Shown: positions 8,556 to 17,617 of the stretch, in pieces | How the letters are laid out: each line of letters begins with the position of its first letter | Position numbering within the stretch: the stretch's first letter is position 1 | Source of the DNA: Nocardioides faecalis | GTDB taxonomy: Bacteria; Actinomycetota; Actinomycetes; Propionibacteriales; Nocardioidaceae | Assembly (NCBI RefSeq): GCF_018388425.1 | Contig: NZ_CP074406.1 | Span: 3,799,827 to 3,863,826, forward strand | Direction: 5' to 3' | DNA: 64,000 nt | The notes under the pieces: model-generated | Seen by the model: the letters and a program-made list of their open reading frames with translations, nothing else | Told to the model about the DNA's origin: nothing | The model's database searches: none | Program-made: the position numbers and the translations under genes

Positions 8556-9259
8556 GCTGGCGAGCTGTCCCCACCGCCCGGATGCACCTGTGGCTGATGC
8601 TGGTGCTGACCTTCACCACCGGCATCAACGACGCGATCGGCTACCTCGGCCTGGACAAGGTCTTCACCGGCAACATGACCGGCAACGTCGTCATCCTCGG
8701 CATGGCGCTGGTCGGCGACCACGAGGACCTGCCGGTCCTCGGGCCGGCGCTGGCGCTGGTCGGGTTCATGGTCGGCGCGGCCATCGCGGGCCGGGCGCTG
8801 CGCACGGCCGGCGCCGGATGGAACGCCACCACCACGGTCCTGCTCGGCTTCGTCGCGCTGACCATGTTCGTCCTCGGCGGCATGCTGCTCCTCACCGGCG
8901 ACCATCCCGTCACCGCCGCGATGGTCACCGTCACCACGCTCGCCGCCCTCGCCATGGGCATGCAGGCCGCGGCCGCGCGACACCTCGCGGTCAAGGACGT
9001 GACGACCGTGGTGGTCACCAGCACCATCACCGGGCTCGCTGCGGACTCGTGGCTCGGGGCCCGCAAGCCGGGCGCCTCGGCGCGCCGGATCAGCGCGGTG
9101 GTGCTGATCCTGCTCGGTGCGTTCGTGGGCGCCGCCGCGCTGCAGCTGCACCTCGCCTCCGGCCTGCTGCTCGCCGGCGTGCTGATCGCGGGCGTCACCG
9201 TCGTGGGCGCGGCCCACGAGCACGCCACCCGGACCGGCGGCACCGTGGCGGTGGGCTGA
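8552..9259 (+). CDS. DUF1275 (YoaK-like) membrane protein
   Basis: This 235-residue protein has six or so hydrophobic helices and the DUF1275 hallmarks DAIGYLGLDKVFTGNMTGNV near residue 26 and MGMQAAAARHLAVKDVTTVVVT near 135. The family is of unknown function and often lies in catabolic or transport operons. The ATG overlaps the amidase stop (ATGA), so it is co-translated with the amide-hydrolysis genes and may move a substrate or product. Confidence 0.85.
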   Translation: MSWRAVPTARMHLWLMLVLTFTTGINDAIGYLGLDKVFTGNMTGNVVILGMALVGDHEDLPVLGPALALVGFMVGAAIAGRALRTAGAGWNATTTVLLGFVALTMFVLGGMLLLTGDHPVTAAMVTVTTLAALAMGMQAAAARHLAVKDVTTVVVTSTITGLAADSWLGARKPGASARRISAVVLILLGAFVGAAALQLHLASGLLLAGVLIAGVTVVGAAHEHATRTGGTVAVG

Positions 9260-9273
9260 GCCCTCCCCCAGAC

Positions 9274-9301
9274 GAGCCCGGCACCCCCCTCGGCCGGGCT
9301 C
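9274..9301 (+). terminator. Terminator hairpin after DUF1275 gene
   Basis: GAGCCCGGC at 9274-9282 pairs perfectly with GCCGGGCTC at 9293-9301 around a ten-base loop. It lies 14 bases past the stop of the last gene of the catabolic cluster and marks its right boundary. Confidence 0.75.
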
Positions 9302-9425
9302 ACCGCGGCCGGCGTCGGACGAGCTCGTCCGGCGCCGGTCGCCCTTTCCTGCTGTCGGTTCCGGCTGTCGGCGACGGTGGCTAGCGTGCGAAGCGACGCG
9401 AGGTCCCGACGACGAGGAGCCGGTC

Positions 9426-9791
9426 ATGGCGTACGACGAACAGCTGGCCGCCCGCATCCGTGCGGCGGTGACGGACGCAACCGAGGCGGCTGGCGCAGGC
9501 GGGTCGGTCGGGCACCGGGAGATCACCATGTTCGGCGGCCTGTGCTGGACGGTGAACACCCACATGGCCGTCGGCACCGGCGAGCAGGACCTGATGGTGC
9601 ACGTCGGCACCGACGGGATCGACGAGGCCCTCGCCGCCGGCGCGCGCCGGGCGACGATGGGCTCGCGGACCATGGGCGGGGTGGTCCTGGTGGCGGCGGC
9701 GGACCTTCCCGACACGGCGAGCCTGGACGCCTGGGTGCGGCCGGCGGTGGCGCGGGCGTTGGCGCGGCCACCGAAGCCGGGCAAGCGCTGA
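9426..9791 (+). CDS. TfoX/Sxy N-terminal-domain protein
   Basis: This 121-residue protein matches the stand-alone TfoX N-terminal domain: MAYDEQLAARIR at the start, ITMFGGLCWTVNTHMAVG near residue 35 and a closing LDAWVRPAVARAL helix. In proteobacteria TfoX regulates competence. Actinobacterial single-domain members have no established role. GAGGAG lies upstream of the ATG, and a TAGCGT -10-like box is about 40 bases upstream. Confidence 0.82.
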   Translation: MAYDEQLAARIRAAVTDATEAAGAGGSVGHREITMFGGLCWTVNTHMAVGTGEQDLMVHVGTDGIDEALAAGARRATMGSRTMGGVVLVAAADLPDTASLDAWVRPAVARALARPPKPGKR

Positions 9792-9824
9792 GGGCAGGCG
9801 TGACGCCGCGGCCCGGCGTGGACC

Positions 9825-9830
9825 TAGGCT
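9825..9830 (+). promoter_or_regulatory. Leaderless -10 box for RNA-ligase-like gene
   Basis: TAGGCT lies seven bases before the GTG at 9838. With usual -10 spacing, transcription would begin at or beside the start codon, giving a leaderless mRNA. Confidence 0.5.
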
Positions 9831-9837
9831 GGCGCGG

Positions 9838-10380
9838 GTGCCCGACCATGCCTTGGAGCTGAGCTTCGACGGGGCCTCCGCGCGCGCGATCGAGGCCCAG
9901 TGGGAGGCGTTGCGGGCCGCGGGCCTGCCCTCGCAGGCCGACCACCGCTCGATGACCAACGCTCCGCACCTGACGCTGGTCGCGGCCAGCCCCATCGACG
10001 CCTCCGTGGTGGCGCCCGCCGCCGACCTGGTCGCTCCGCTTCTGCCCGCGGTGATCGCGGTGCGCGGACTGCTGCTCCTGGGCGACGGACCGCGGATCAC
10101 CCTGGCCCACCTGGTCGAGCCGGACGCGGCGCTCGCCGACGCGGTGGCCCGTCTGCGCACCCTGGTGCCGGGCCTGCGTCACTCGGTGTGGACACCGCAC
10201 GTCACCCTGGCCCGCCGCGTGCCCCGACGACAGCTCGCCCGAGCGCTCGAGGTGCTGGGCGAGGTGCCGCCGGTGCGCGAGATCGTGGCCGACCGGCTGC
10301 GCTGGTGGGACCCGGAGACGCAGGTGGTGGAGACCGTCAGCGGCCTTCCTCAGCCTCCCGCGAGTCGTGCTCGCCCCTGA
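9838..10380 (+). CDS. 2'-5' RNA ligase / cyclic phosphodiesterase-like protein
   Basis: This 180-residue protein has the two HxT motifs of the 2H phosphoesterase superfamily: HLTL near residue 44 and HVTL near 121. The intervening length fits the LigT/ThpR group. These enzymes act on 2',5' or 2',3'-cyclic phosphate bonds in RNA or nucleotides. The C-terminus (DRLRWWDPETQVVE) is also typical. The GTG at 9838 follows a leaderless-type -10 box. The gene ends where a lower-GC, mobile-element-derived patch begins. Confidence 0.82.
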   Translation: MPDHALELSFDGASARAIEAQWEALRAAGLPSQADHRSMTNAPHLTLVAASPIDASVVAPAADLVAPLLPAVIAVRGLLLLGDGPRITLAHLVEPDAALADAVARLRTLVPGLRHSVWTPHVTLARRVPRRQLARALEVLGEVPPVREIVADRLRWWDPETQVVETVSGLPQPPASRARP

Positions 10381-10640
10381 GCGTGTCCTGTACCGAATCC
10401 ACGGCATCCAGATTCGTGTGACGCCAACGCGACGCGCTCGCAGCCCCTAGCCTTTGCCTCGACGCCGCTGGAGCGGCGTGGCGCAAGCCCGCCAGGAACA
10501 ACCTTGTTTGGAACGTCAAGGTCGAAGCCAATGAGCCGGGCAGCACTCATGGATTCGTTGAATCGCTCGACGATCTGTTGCATCGAGGTGCGCGTCTGAT
10601 GGTCCAAGGCAGCAAACGCCTTCGAGAAAACCTCATAGTT
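10381..10640. other. Lower-GC junction sequence next to transposase remnant
   Basis: This 260-base stretch lies between the RNA-ligase-like gene and the point where transposase homology begins. Its base composition is visibly less GC-rich than the flanks, especially 10500-10640. On the minus strand a frame reading YEVFSKAFAALDHQTRTS and IVERFNESMSAARLIGFDLD has a natural protein composition and may be the tail of a foreign gene; I do not recognise it. It has no independent start within this stretch. Confidence 0.35.
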
Positions 10641-11132
10641 CAGCGCTGCCGGGTCCACTTCGCCCGCAACCTCCTCGCCCACGTCCCCAAGACCCACGCC
10701 GACATGGTCGCTGCGGTGTTCCGCACGATCTTCGCCCAGCCCGACCCCGAGGCCGTCAGCAAGGCGTGGGGCGAGGTCCGCGACCAGCTCGCCGTGTCGT
10801 TCCCGAAGGTCGGGCCGCTCATGGACGAGGCGAAGGCCGAGGTCCTCGCGTTCACCGGCTTCCCCAAGGCCCACTGGCGCAAGATCTGGTCGACGAACCC
10901 GCTCGAGCGGGTGAACAAGGAGATCAAGCGCCGCAGCCGCGTGGTCGGCATCTTCCCCAACGCCGCCGCCGTAATCAGACTTGTCGGAGCGGTCCTGATC
11001 GACATGCACGACGAATGGATCGCCGGCGACCGCCGCTACCTATCTGAGGAGTCCATGGCGCTGGAGTCCATGGCGCTGCTCAACACCACCATGGATACTG
11101 GTGATCACGCCGCCATGGAGAGCGGCGAGTAA
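10641..11132 (+). pseudogene. IS256 (Mutator)-type transposase, C-terminal remnant
   Basis: About 160 residues match the end of IS256-family transposases: QRCRVHFARNLLAHVPK, the DEAKAEVL region, AHWRKIWSTNPLERVNKEIK and RRSRVVGIFPN. These carry the final catalytic Glu region. The N-terminal two thirds, including the DD part of the DDE triad, are absent. Homology begins abruptly at 10641 with unrelated sequence before it. Near the end a 15-base unit (11049-11063) is duplicated exactly at 11064-11078, giving SMALESMALL. The element cannot be active on its own. Confidence 0.9.
11049..11078. repeat. 15-base tandem duplication within transposase remnant
   Basis: The 15-mer GAGTCCATGGCGCTG occurs twice back to back, at 11049-11063 and 11064-11078. 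It keeps the frame and duplicates ESMAL in the protein. It looks like a replication-slippage product in a decaying gene. Confidence 0.85.
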
Positions 11133-11254
11133 GGCACCGAAGACCACCTCAAAGCCCACCACCCCGCGGGGCTCTGTCCATCTGAACCCGTCTACGTCGA
11201 CCGTTCCCGACCCGCACTCGCCCCGTGACGCCAATGTGCGGCGCCGCAGTCTTG

Positions 11255-12310
11255 CTACGGAGCCGACTGGTCGCCGACGGCGTGCAAGAACGCTTCGACC
11301 GGCATCCAGTTCGGGTTCGAGGCGGCAACCGGCTCGGCGCGGACCTGGTAGAGCGCGCTCTGCCAGGTGCCGGTGCTGATGTCTTCGGCGAAACGTGCGC
11401 CGGTTGCTCCGCCGACGCGGCCCACGAACGCGACCAGCGGGCTAGGGGAGAGGGCGTCGGCGACGATCTCCGCACCCGTCATCCGGCCCTGAGCGTTGGG
11501 CATGGAGATCGTCTTGGACTCCAGTTCCTCGTGCCGCTCCAGGGCCTCGGCGAGGACCGAGGTCCAGTACGGCGGCGCGACAGGACGAAACGCGTCGAGC
11601 AGCGCCTCCCACGTGACGACCAGGTGCGAGGTCAGGCCGTTGCGTTCGCGGGTCGCGAGGCGTTCGGGCAGCAGGAGCGCGTGGGCGACGTTCTCGGTAG
11701 GAAGGTCCAGCACCTGACGCCAGTGCTCGATGATCGGCGCCTGGGCTGCCATCTGCTCATTCAGGGAGGCAGCGGACGGGGCGTGGAACATCTTCGCCTC
11801 GATGGCCAGCAGCCAGTCGCAGCCCACCAGGACGATGTCGGGTGTCTCGCGGGTGAACTCCTCACCCCACTTCGCCTTGTCGGCATCGGTGTAGACCGAC
11901 TCGGCGAACCCGTACTCGGTGAGGAACTGGACCTGCGCGGACGAGCCGGCCTGAGCGTCGACGTCGAGGCCGAACAGGTCGAGCAGGCGAGGAAGGTGCC
12001 AGAACCCGGTGCTGGTCGTCAGCGCCGGGAACACGGTGCCGGTGTAGAAGCGCTCCTTGCGGTTCAACGGCAGTAGGCCACGCCACTGGACGTCGACGGG
12101 CGCACCATGCTTGAGCGCCCCAGCGTCGGCGCGAACCGCACGTGCAACTTCAGCAGCCTCCGATAACGCGGCAGCCAAGTTGGTCGCCTCGCCCTCGGAC
12201 AAGTTGTCGTCCCACTCACCTTTCGCGACCTGTTCGGCGATCCCGGCGGCGCGCTCGAACAGGTGCTGGGCGTGCGTCGCGGTCTGATGCAGGTCCTCGT
12301 GGCTCGTCAT
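11255..12310 (-). CDS. Putative PD-(D/E)XK-like nuclease, orphan
   Basis: I do not recognise this 351-residue protein as a named family. Around residues 160-180 it reads TPDIVLVGCDWLLAIEAKMF, which fits the D-(x)n-(E)xK core of PD-(D/E)XK nucleases such as restriction endonucleases. The N-terminal 70 residues are Ala/Glu-rich and probably helical. The ATG at 12310 was chosen because the upstream in-frame extension is Arg/Pro-rich. No methyltransferase or helicase partner lies beside it; its neighbours are a transposase remnant and a secreted protein. A defence or mobile-element role is inference. Confidence 0.55.
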   Translation of the reverse strand: MTSHEDLHQTATHAQHLFERAAGIAEQVAKGEWDDNLSEGEATNLAAALSEAAEVARAVRADAGALKHGAPVDVQWRGLLPLNRKERFYTGTVFPALTTSTGFWHLPRLLDLFGLDVDAQAGSSAQVQFLTEYGFAESVYTDADKAKWGEEFTRETPDIVLVGCDWLLAIEAKMFHAPSAASLNEQMAAQAPIIEHWRQVLDLPTENVAHALLLPERLATRERNGLTSHLVVTWEALLDAFRPVAPPYWTSVLAEALERHEELESKTISMPNAQGRMTGAEIVADALSPSPLVAFVGRVGGATGARFAEDISTGTWQSALYQVRAEPVAASNPNWMPVEAFLHAVGDQSAP

Positions 12311-12524
12311 TGCTCGATGATCCGCGATGACAACGACTCTCGTGGCAAAAGTACGGTTCCAGGTGCTCTCAGCGGACCTACCGTGTGGGTCGTGACCCGG
12401 CGGCTTCCTTGGACCACAACTCCACAACAGGCCACACGTGCGTCCCGCGGCGCCGGGCGCGAACCGCGAGACGGGCGAGACGGGGGGCGGGCGATACGGG
12501 GGGCGGGGAGAAGACCCGGAGGGC
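12311..12524. other. Intergenic segment with G-run array
   Basis: This 214-base gap follows the secreted-protein gene on the minus strand. On the plus strand, about 12473-12510 holds four or more G-runs of three to six separated by one to six bases, a pattern able to form a G-quadruplex. No conventional hairpin terminator was seen. Confidence 0.4.
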
Positions 12525-13916
12525 TCAGCGCCGCTTGGCCTGCTTGATCTTCTTCTTCACCGACTTCAGCGCCTTGGCCTTGGCGGCCTTGATCGCCTTC
12601 GTCTTCGCCGCCTTCGTCACGCCCGCGCTGCGCGCCATCGTGAGCGCCTTCGCGCCAGCACCGTCACGAGCCTGGACCTGCGCCCGGCCGAGAGCGTCGT
12701 TGAACGCGCTCGCCGACGCAGCGTCGTACGCGGCCTGCTCGGCGTCCTGCTCGGCCGCACGAGACGCGCACGCGGTGGCGGCATCCCGCGTCTCACCCTT
12801 GCAGGTGCGGGTGATGGTGCGTGTCGCGGTCGCCGTCGCGGTGTTCTTGGCCGAGACGGTCGCCGAACGCGCCACCTTCACCTTCGCCGTCGCCGACGAC
12901 TTGTAGGTCTTTCCCTTCGCCTTGCGCTTCACGGTGACCTTCTTCGTCCACCGCGTGAGCGTCTTCGTGCCGGTCGAGGTCGCCGACGCGCTCGCCGTGG
13001 CGGTACGGGTGGCGGTACGCGTCGCCGTCGCGGTGTACTGACCCTTCGGTGGCTCGGGTGCCACGCCGGTGCAGGCCCGGTGCGTCGTGGCGATGTCGTC
13101 GGGTGCGCCCACGCAGTTCGGAGCCGGGTCAGCGCCGGTGCAGGTGCCGTCGCCGCCGGTCTTCGGCGCGTAGAGGTCCGGGTCGAGCATCATGCCGGGC
13201 TGGTTGGCGTGCGCGGGCATGTTCGTGCACGTGTCCGGCTGCGCGATCCAGTGCCCGGCCGGGTAGCCGGGCTTGCTCGCCCACGGGTAGACCGCCTTGC
13301 AGGCACCGGCCTGCCGCTCCCACGGCGCACAGGTGAACATGTCGCCCTGGAACTGCGTCAGGGCGTTCGCCGCGGTCTCCAGACGCGCGTTGGTGCAGTA
13401 GTAGTCTGAGCCACCGCCGCTCGCCGACTTCCAGGGGTAGCCGGTGGCGGCCCGGCAGGCCTCGGCGTTGGCGTTGAACCCAGGGAACTTGGCCTCCACG
13501 CGCTCGGCGTTCGGGGTGCACCAGTAGGTGTTCATCCAGCCGTTCCACGTCACGTCCGACCAGTCGCTCGCGCAGTACATGCCGTAGGGCTGGTAGACCC
13601 AATCGAAGTTGCGCGCGGCGCTGGTGGTGATCCGGTAGGCGAACCAGAAGCCGTCGGCGTCGGCGTGCTCGGTGTCGACGAAGAGGATCTCCCGGCCCCG
13701 GGCGGCGTGGAAGGTGAGGTATTCCTCCTTCTCGGTGACCTTCAGGTACCCGGGCAGGCTCGGGTCCGGCAGCGGGCCGTAAGGGCCCTCGACCGACGTG
13801 CTCGCAGCGGCAGGGGCTGTGTTCACGCCGAGCACAGTGACGATGGCCGCGAGCAGGCCGAGCACGGCCAGCGCCATGGCGGCGAGGCGGCCGAGCGGGC
13901 TGCGGGTCGTGGTCAT
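12525..13916 (-). CDS. Secreted protein with Lys/Ala-rich histone-like tail
   Basis: This 463-residue protein is not recognised. Residues 1-38 form a signal peptide (hydrophobic AAMALAVLGLLAAIVTVLGV, then APAAAS). The middle, to about residue 300, is rich in Trp, Tyr, Asn and paired Cys (for example WNGWMNTYWC and CAPWERQAGAC), suggesting a disulfide-bonded extracellular domain. It is followed by a Thr/Ala/Ser/Arg low-complexity linker and a basic end of Ala and Lys resembling histone H1 tails (AAKAKALKSVKKKIKQAKRR). AAGGAG precedes the ATG at 13916. A cell-surface or DNA/polyanion-binding role is possible but unproven. Confidence 0.75.
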   Translation of the reverse strand: MTTTRSPLGRLAAMALAVLGLLAAIVTVLGVNTAPAAASTSVEGPYGPLPDPSLPGYLKVTEKEEYLTFHAARGREILFVDTEHADADGFWFAYRITTSAARNFDWVYQPYGMYCASDWSDVTWNGWMNTYWCTPNAERVEAKFPGFNANAEACRAATGYPWKSASGGGSDYYCTNARLETAANALTQFQGDMFTCAPWERQAGACKAVYPWASKPGYPAGHWIAQPDTCTNMPAHANQPGMMLDPDLYAPKTGGDGTCTGADPAPNCVGAPDDIATTHRACTGVAPEPPKGQYTATATRTATRTATASASATSTGTKTLTRWTKKVTVKRKAKGKTYKSSATAKVKVARSATVSAKNTATATATRTITRTCKGETRDAATACASRAAEQDAEQAAYDAASASAFNDALGRAQVQARDGAGAKALTMARSAGVTKAAKTKAIKAAKAKALKSVKKKIKQAKRR

Positions 13917-14336
13917 CGGGGCTCCTTCGGTCGGTCCCTGGTCGCCGGACGTGACTCTAGGTGGTCTCTGACCAACAGGTGTGCGGAAGAACCGAGAAGT
14001 CTCTCCACCACCTCCGACACATGCTCGCGCGCCGACGATGGCACTCACGAGGCGTCGGCGAGGAGGTTGGTGCTCAATGGCGCCATGTTCTACGGCGCCG
14101 ACATGGCGCGCGTTCGACGCCTTCTTCGTGTCCCTTCAACATCGGCAGCCCGGCACCCCTCGACCAGTCGCGGTCACGGGTGGGTGCCCGCCCTGGCGAA
14201 CTGCAACTCGCGCCCCCTGTGCAAGCGAGGAGGGAGTCCGGTGTCACCAGCCCACGAGCGTCTCAGGCGTGAATCTGCAACGATTTCAGATTGGATCGTT
14301 CCATTGCAGATTCGACGATCGTCGGCAGCCGCTCAG
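13917..14336. other. Intergenic region downstream of dnaB
   Basis: This 420-base gap separates the secreted-protein gene from dnaB. It should contain the secreted-protein promoter near 13930-13990. Short frames on the plus strand lack family features or a ribosome binding site, so I call no gene. A nested palindrome lies at 14271-14324 and is listed separately. Confidence 0.5.
14271..14324. repeat. Nested inverted repeats downstream of dnaB
   Basis: GAATCTGCAA at 14271-14280 is the exact inverse of TTGCAGATTC at 14304-14313. Inside it AACGAT (14279) and ATCGTT (14295) form a second arm pair, and the 12-base palindrome CGACGATCGTCG follows at 14313-14324. The AT-rich composition is unusual here. 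It sits just after the dnaB stop on the minus strand and may be a terminator or a protein-binding site. Confidence 0.65.
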
Positions 14337-15752
<1,416 letters not shown>

Positions 15753-16225
15753 GGCGCCGCGATCCCCTTGTCAGTGTCGAGTTCAGCGAAGTCACCCCTC
15801 GCGAGCGCGGACGCGGCGAGGGCTGGGACCATCGTGCGAGCCGGGTCCGAGACAACTCTCGGGACACCACGATCTGTCGGTCCGGGACGGCACGTTACGG
15901 CCCGTTCGGGCCGCGGCGAAAGCGGCGTATCCACAGGTCTTGTGGATAACTCGGGCCGGCCCGTGGACGACACGCAGGAACGATGTGCACCTACTGGGGA
16001 GGAACCTGTGGAAAGTCGCTGGGGATATTGTCCTGCACCCCGCCTGACCTGCGAAAACGTAAATCCCAGGTTGTGCACAACGAAAATCTATGATGTGATC
16101 CCGTTCACTTTTGGAGTGCCCTCCGGCTGGGCGGCGCCACTCGGGACCCCGCCTGGGACCCCCAGCACAGTTCGTCGGTTTCCACAACCTGAACGAAGTT
16201 ATCCACCGCCAATTCGGGATTCCTG
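15753..16225. promoter_or_regulatory. dnaB/MATE divergent region with DnaA-box-like cluster
   Basis: This 473-base gap holds an inverted pair: GTATCCACA at 15927-15935 and TGTGGATAA at 15941-15949. The second is a perfect reverse complement of the consensus TTATCCACA. Weaker relatives are TGTGGAAAG (16008), TTGTGCACAA (16071), TTTCCACAA (16179) and TTATCCACC (16199). The cluster lies upstream of dnaB and suggests DnaA-dependent control. A TATGAT box at 16089 could serve the rightward MATE gene. Confidence 0.6.
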
Positions 16226-17617
16226 GTGAGGCCCACCGAAACTCGTGCGGCGCGGCGCCGGCTCGACCGTGAGATCGCCCGTCTGGCGGTCCCCGCGTTC
16301 CTCGCCCTCGTCGCCGAGCCGCTCTTCCTGCTCGGCGACTCCGCCGTCGTGGGACACCTCGGCACCGCCGAGCTCGCCGGGCTCGGCATCGCCGGCACCG
16401 TGCTGACCACCATCGTCGGCCTGTGCGTCTTCCTCGCCTACGGCACCACGGCCGGCGTCGCCCGTCAGCTCGGTGCCGGGCGCCCGGGCGCCGCGCTCGC
16501 CCAAGGCGTCGACGGGCTGTGGCTGGCGGTCGCGATCGGCCTGCCGGTCACCGTCGCCACCGCGCTCCTCTCCCCCGGCCTGGTCGCCCTCTTCGGGGCC
16601 TCCGCGCCGGTCGCCGAGCAGGCCACGACGTACCTGCGGATCGCCGCGGGCGGCATCACTCCCCTGCTGCTCGTGCTCGCGACCACCGGCGTGCTCCGCG
16701 GCCTGCAGGACACCCGCACGCCCCTGGTGGTCGCCGTCGCGGGCAACCTCGCCAACCTCGTGCTCAACGTCGTGCTCGTGCACGGCACCGGCCCGTTGCC
16801 CCGTCTCGAGATCGCCGGGTCCGCCTGGGGCTCGGTGATCGCGCAGGTCGCCATGGCGCTCGCGCTGGTCACCGTGGTGCTGCGCGCCGCCCGGCGTGAG
16901 GGCGCCTCGCTGCGTCCTGACCTGCCCGGCGTCCGAGCCGCCGCACGCGCCGGGGTGCCGCTGCTCGTGCGCACGCTGACCCTGCGCGCCTCCCTCCTCG
17001 TCACCACCTACGCCGTGGTGCTCGCCGCCGACAGCGCCGCGAACACCGGCTCCGGGGGCGGCGGGGACGCCGTGCCGATCGCCACCCACCAGCTCGCCAT
17101 GACGCTGTGGGCCTTCCTGGCCTTCGTCCTCGACGCCATCGCCATCGCCGCGCAGGCGATCACCGGGCGCCACCTCGGCGCCGGCGACGTCGCGGGCACC
17201 CGCTCGGTCACGCAACGGATGCTCGCCTGGGGCGTGGCCTCCGGCGTCGTCACCGGGGTGCTGCTCGCCGCGGCGAGCCCGTGGCTGGGGGCGCTGTTCA
17301 CCCCCGACGACGACGTACGACGTGCCCTGGTGCCGGTGCTGCTCGTCGCCGCGGCGGCCCAGCCGATTGCCGGCGTGGTGTTCGTGCTGGACGGGGTGCT
17401 CATCGGCGCCGGCGACGGGCGCTACCTGGCCTGGGCCGGGCTCGTGGTGCTCGGCGGCTACGCTCCGGTCGTGCTGCTGACGAGCGCCGCAGGCGCCACC
17501 CTGCCCTGGCTGTGGGTCGTGTTCGCCGTGCTCTTCATGGGCGGGCGGCTGGTCACGCTGCTGCGCCGCGCGGCCGGCGACGCCTGGCTGGTCACCGGCG
17601 CGGAGGCGGTCCGGTGA
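16226..17617 (+). CDS. MATE-family multidrug/efflux transporter (DinF-like)
   Basis: This 463-residue integral membrane protein has about twelve hydrophobic segments and the MATE layout: LAVPAFLALVAEPLFLLGD at the start, VVGHLGTAELAGLGIA near residue 40 and the second-half counterpart IATHQLAMTLWAFLAFVLD near 280. MATE proteins export drugs or metabolites using proton or sodium gradients. The start is a GTG at 16226 without a strong ribosome binding site. The stop overlaps the following membrane gene, so they are coupled. Confidence 0.9.
   Translation: MRPTETRAARRRLDREIARLAVPAFLALVAEPLFLLGDSAVVGHLGTAELAGLGIAGTVLTTIVGLCVFLAYGTTAGVARQLGAGRPGAALAQGVDGLWLAVAIGLPVTVATALLSPGLVALFGASAPVAEQATTYLRIAAGGITPLLLVLATTGVLRGLQDTRTPLVVAVAGNLANLVLNVVLVHGTGPLPRLEIAGSAWGSVIAQVAMALALVTVVLRAARREGASLRPDLPGVRAAARAGVPLLVRTLTLRASLLVTTYAVVLAADSAANTGSGGGGDAVPIATHQLAMTLWAFLAFVLDAIAIAAQAITGRHLGAGDVAGTRSVTQRMLAWGVASGVVTGVLLAAASPWLGALFTPDDDVRRALVPVLLVAAAAQPIAGVVFVLDGVLIGAGDGRYLAWAGLVVLGGYAPVVLLTSAAGATLPWLWVVFAVLFMGGRLVTLLRRAAGDAWLVTGAEAVR

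Noticed and set aside
13961..14272. Short plus-strand frame downstream of dnaB
   Set aside because: No ribosome binding site, no leaderless box and a His/Arg/Ser-rich composition without family similarity.
15927..16207. DnaA-box cluster considered as the main oriC
   Set aside because: The rpmH-side gene order places dnaA and oriC just beyond base 64000; six mostly imperfect boxes are few for an actinobacterial oriC.
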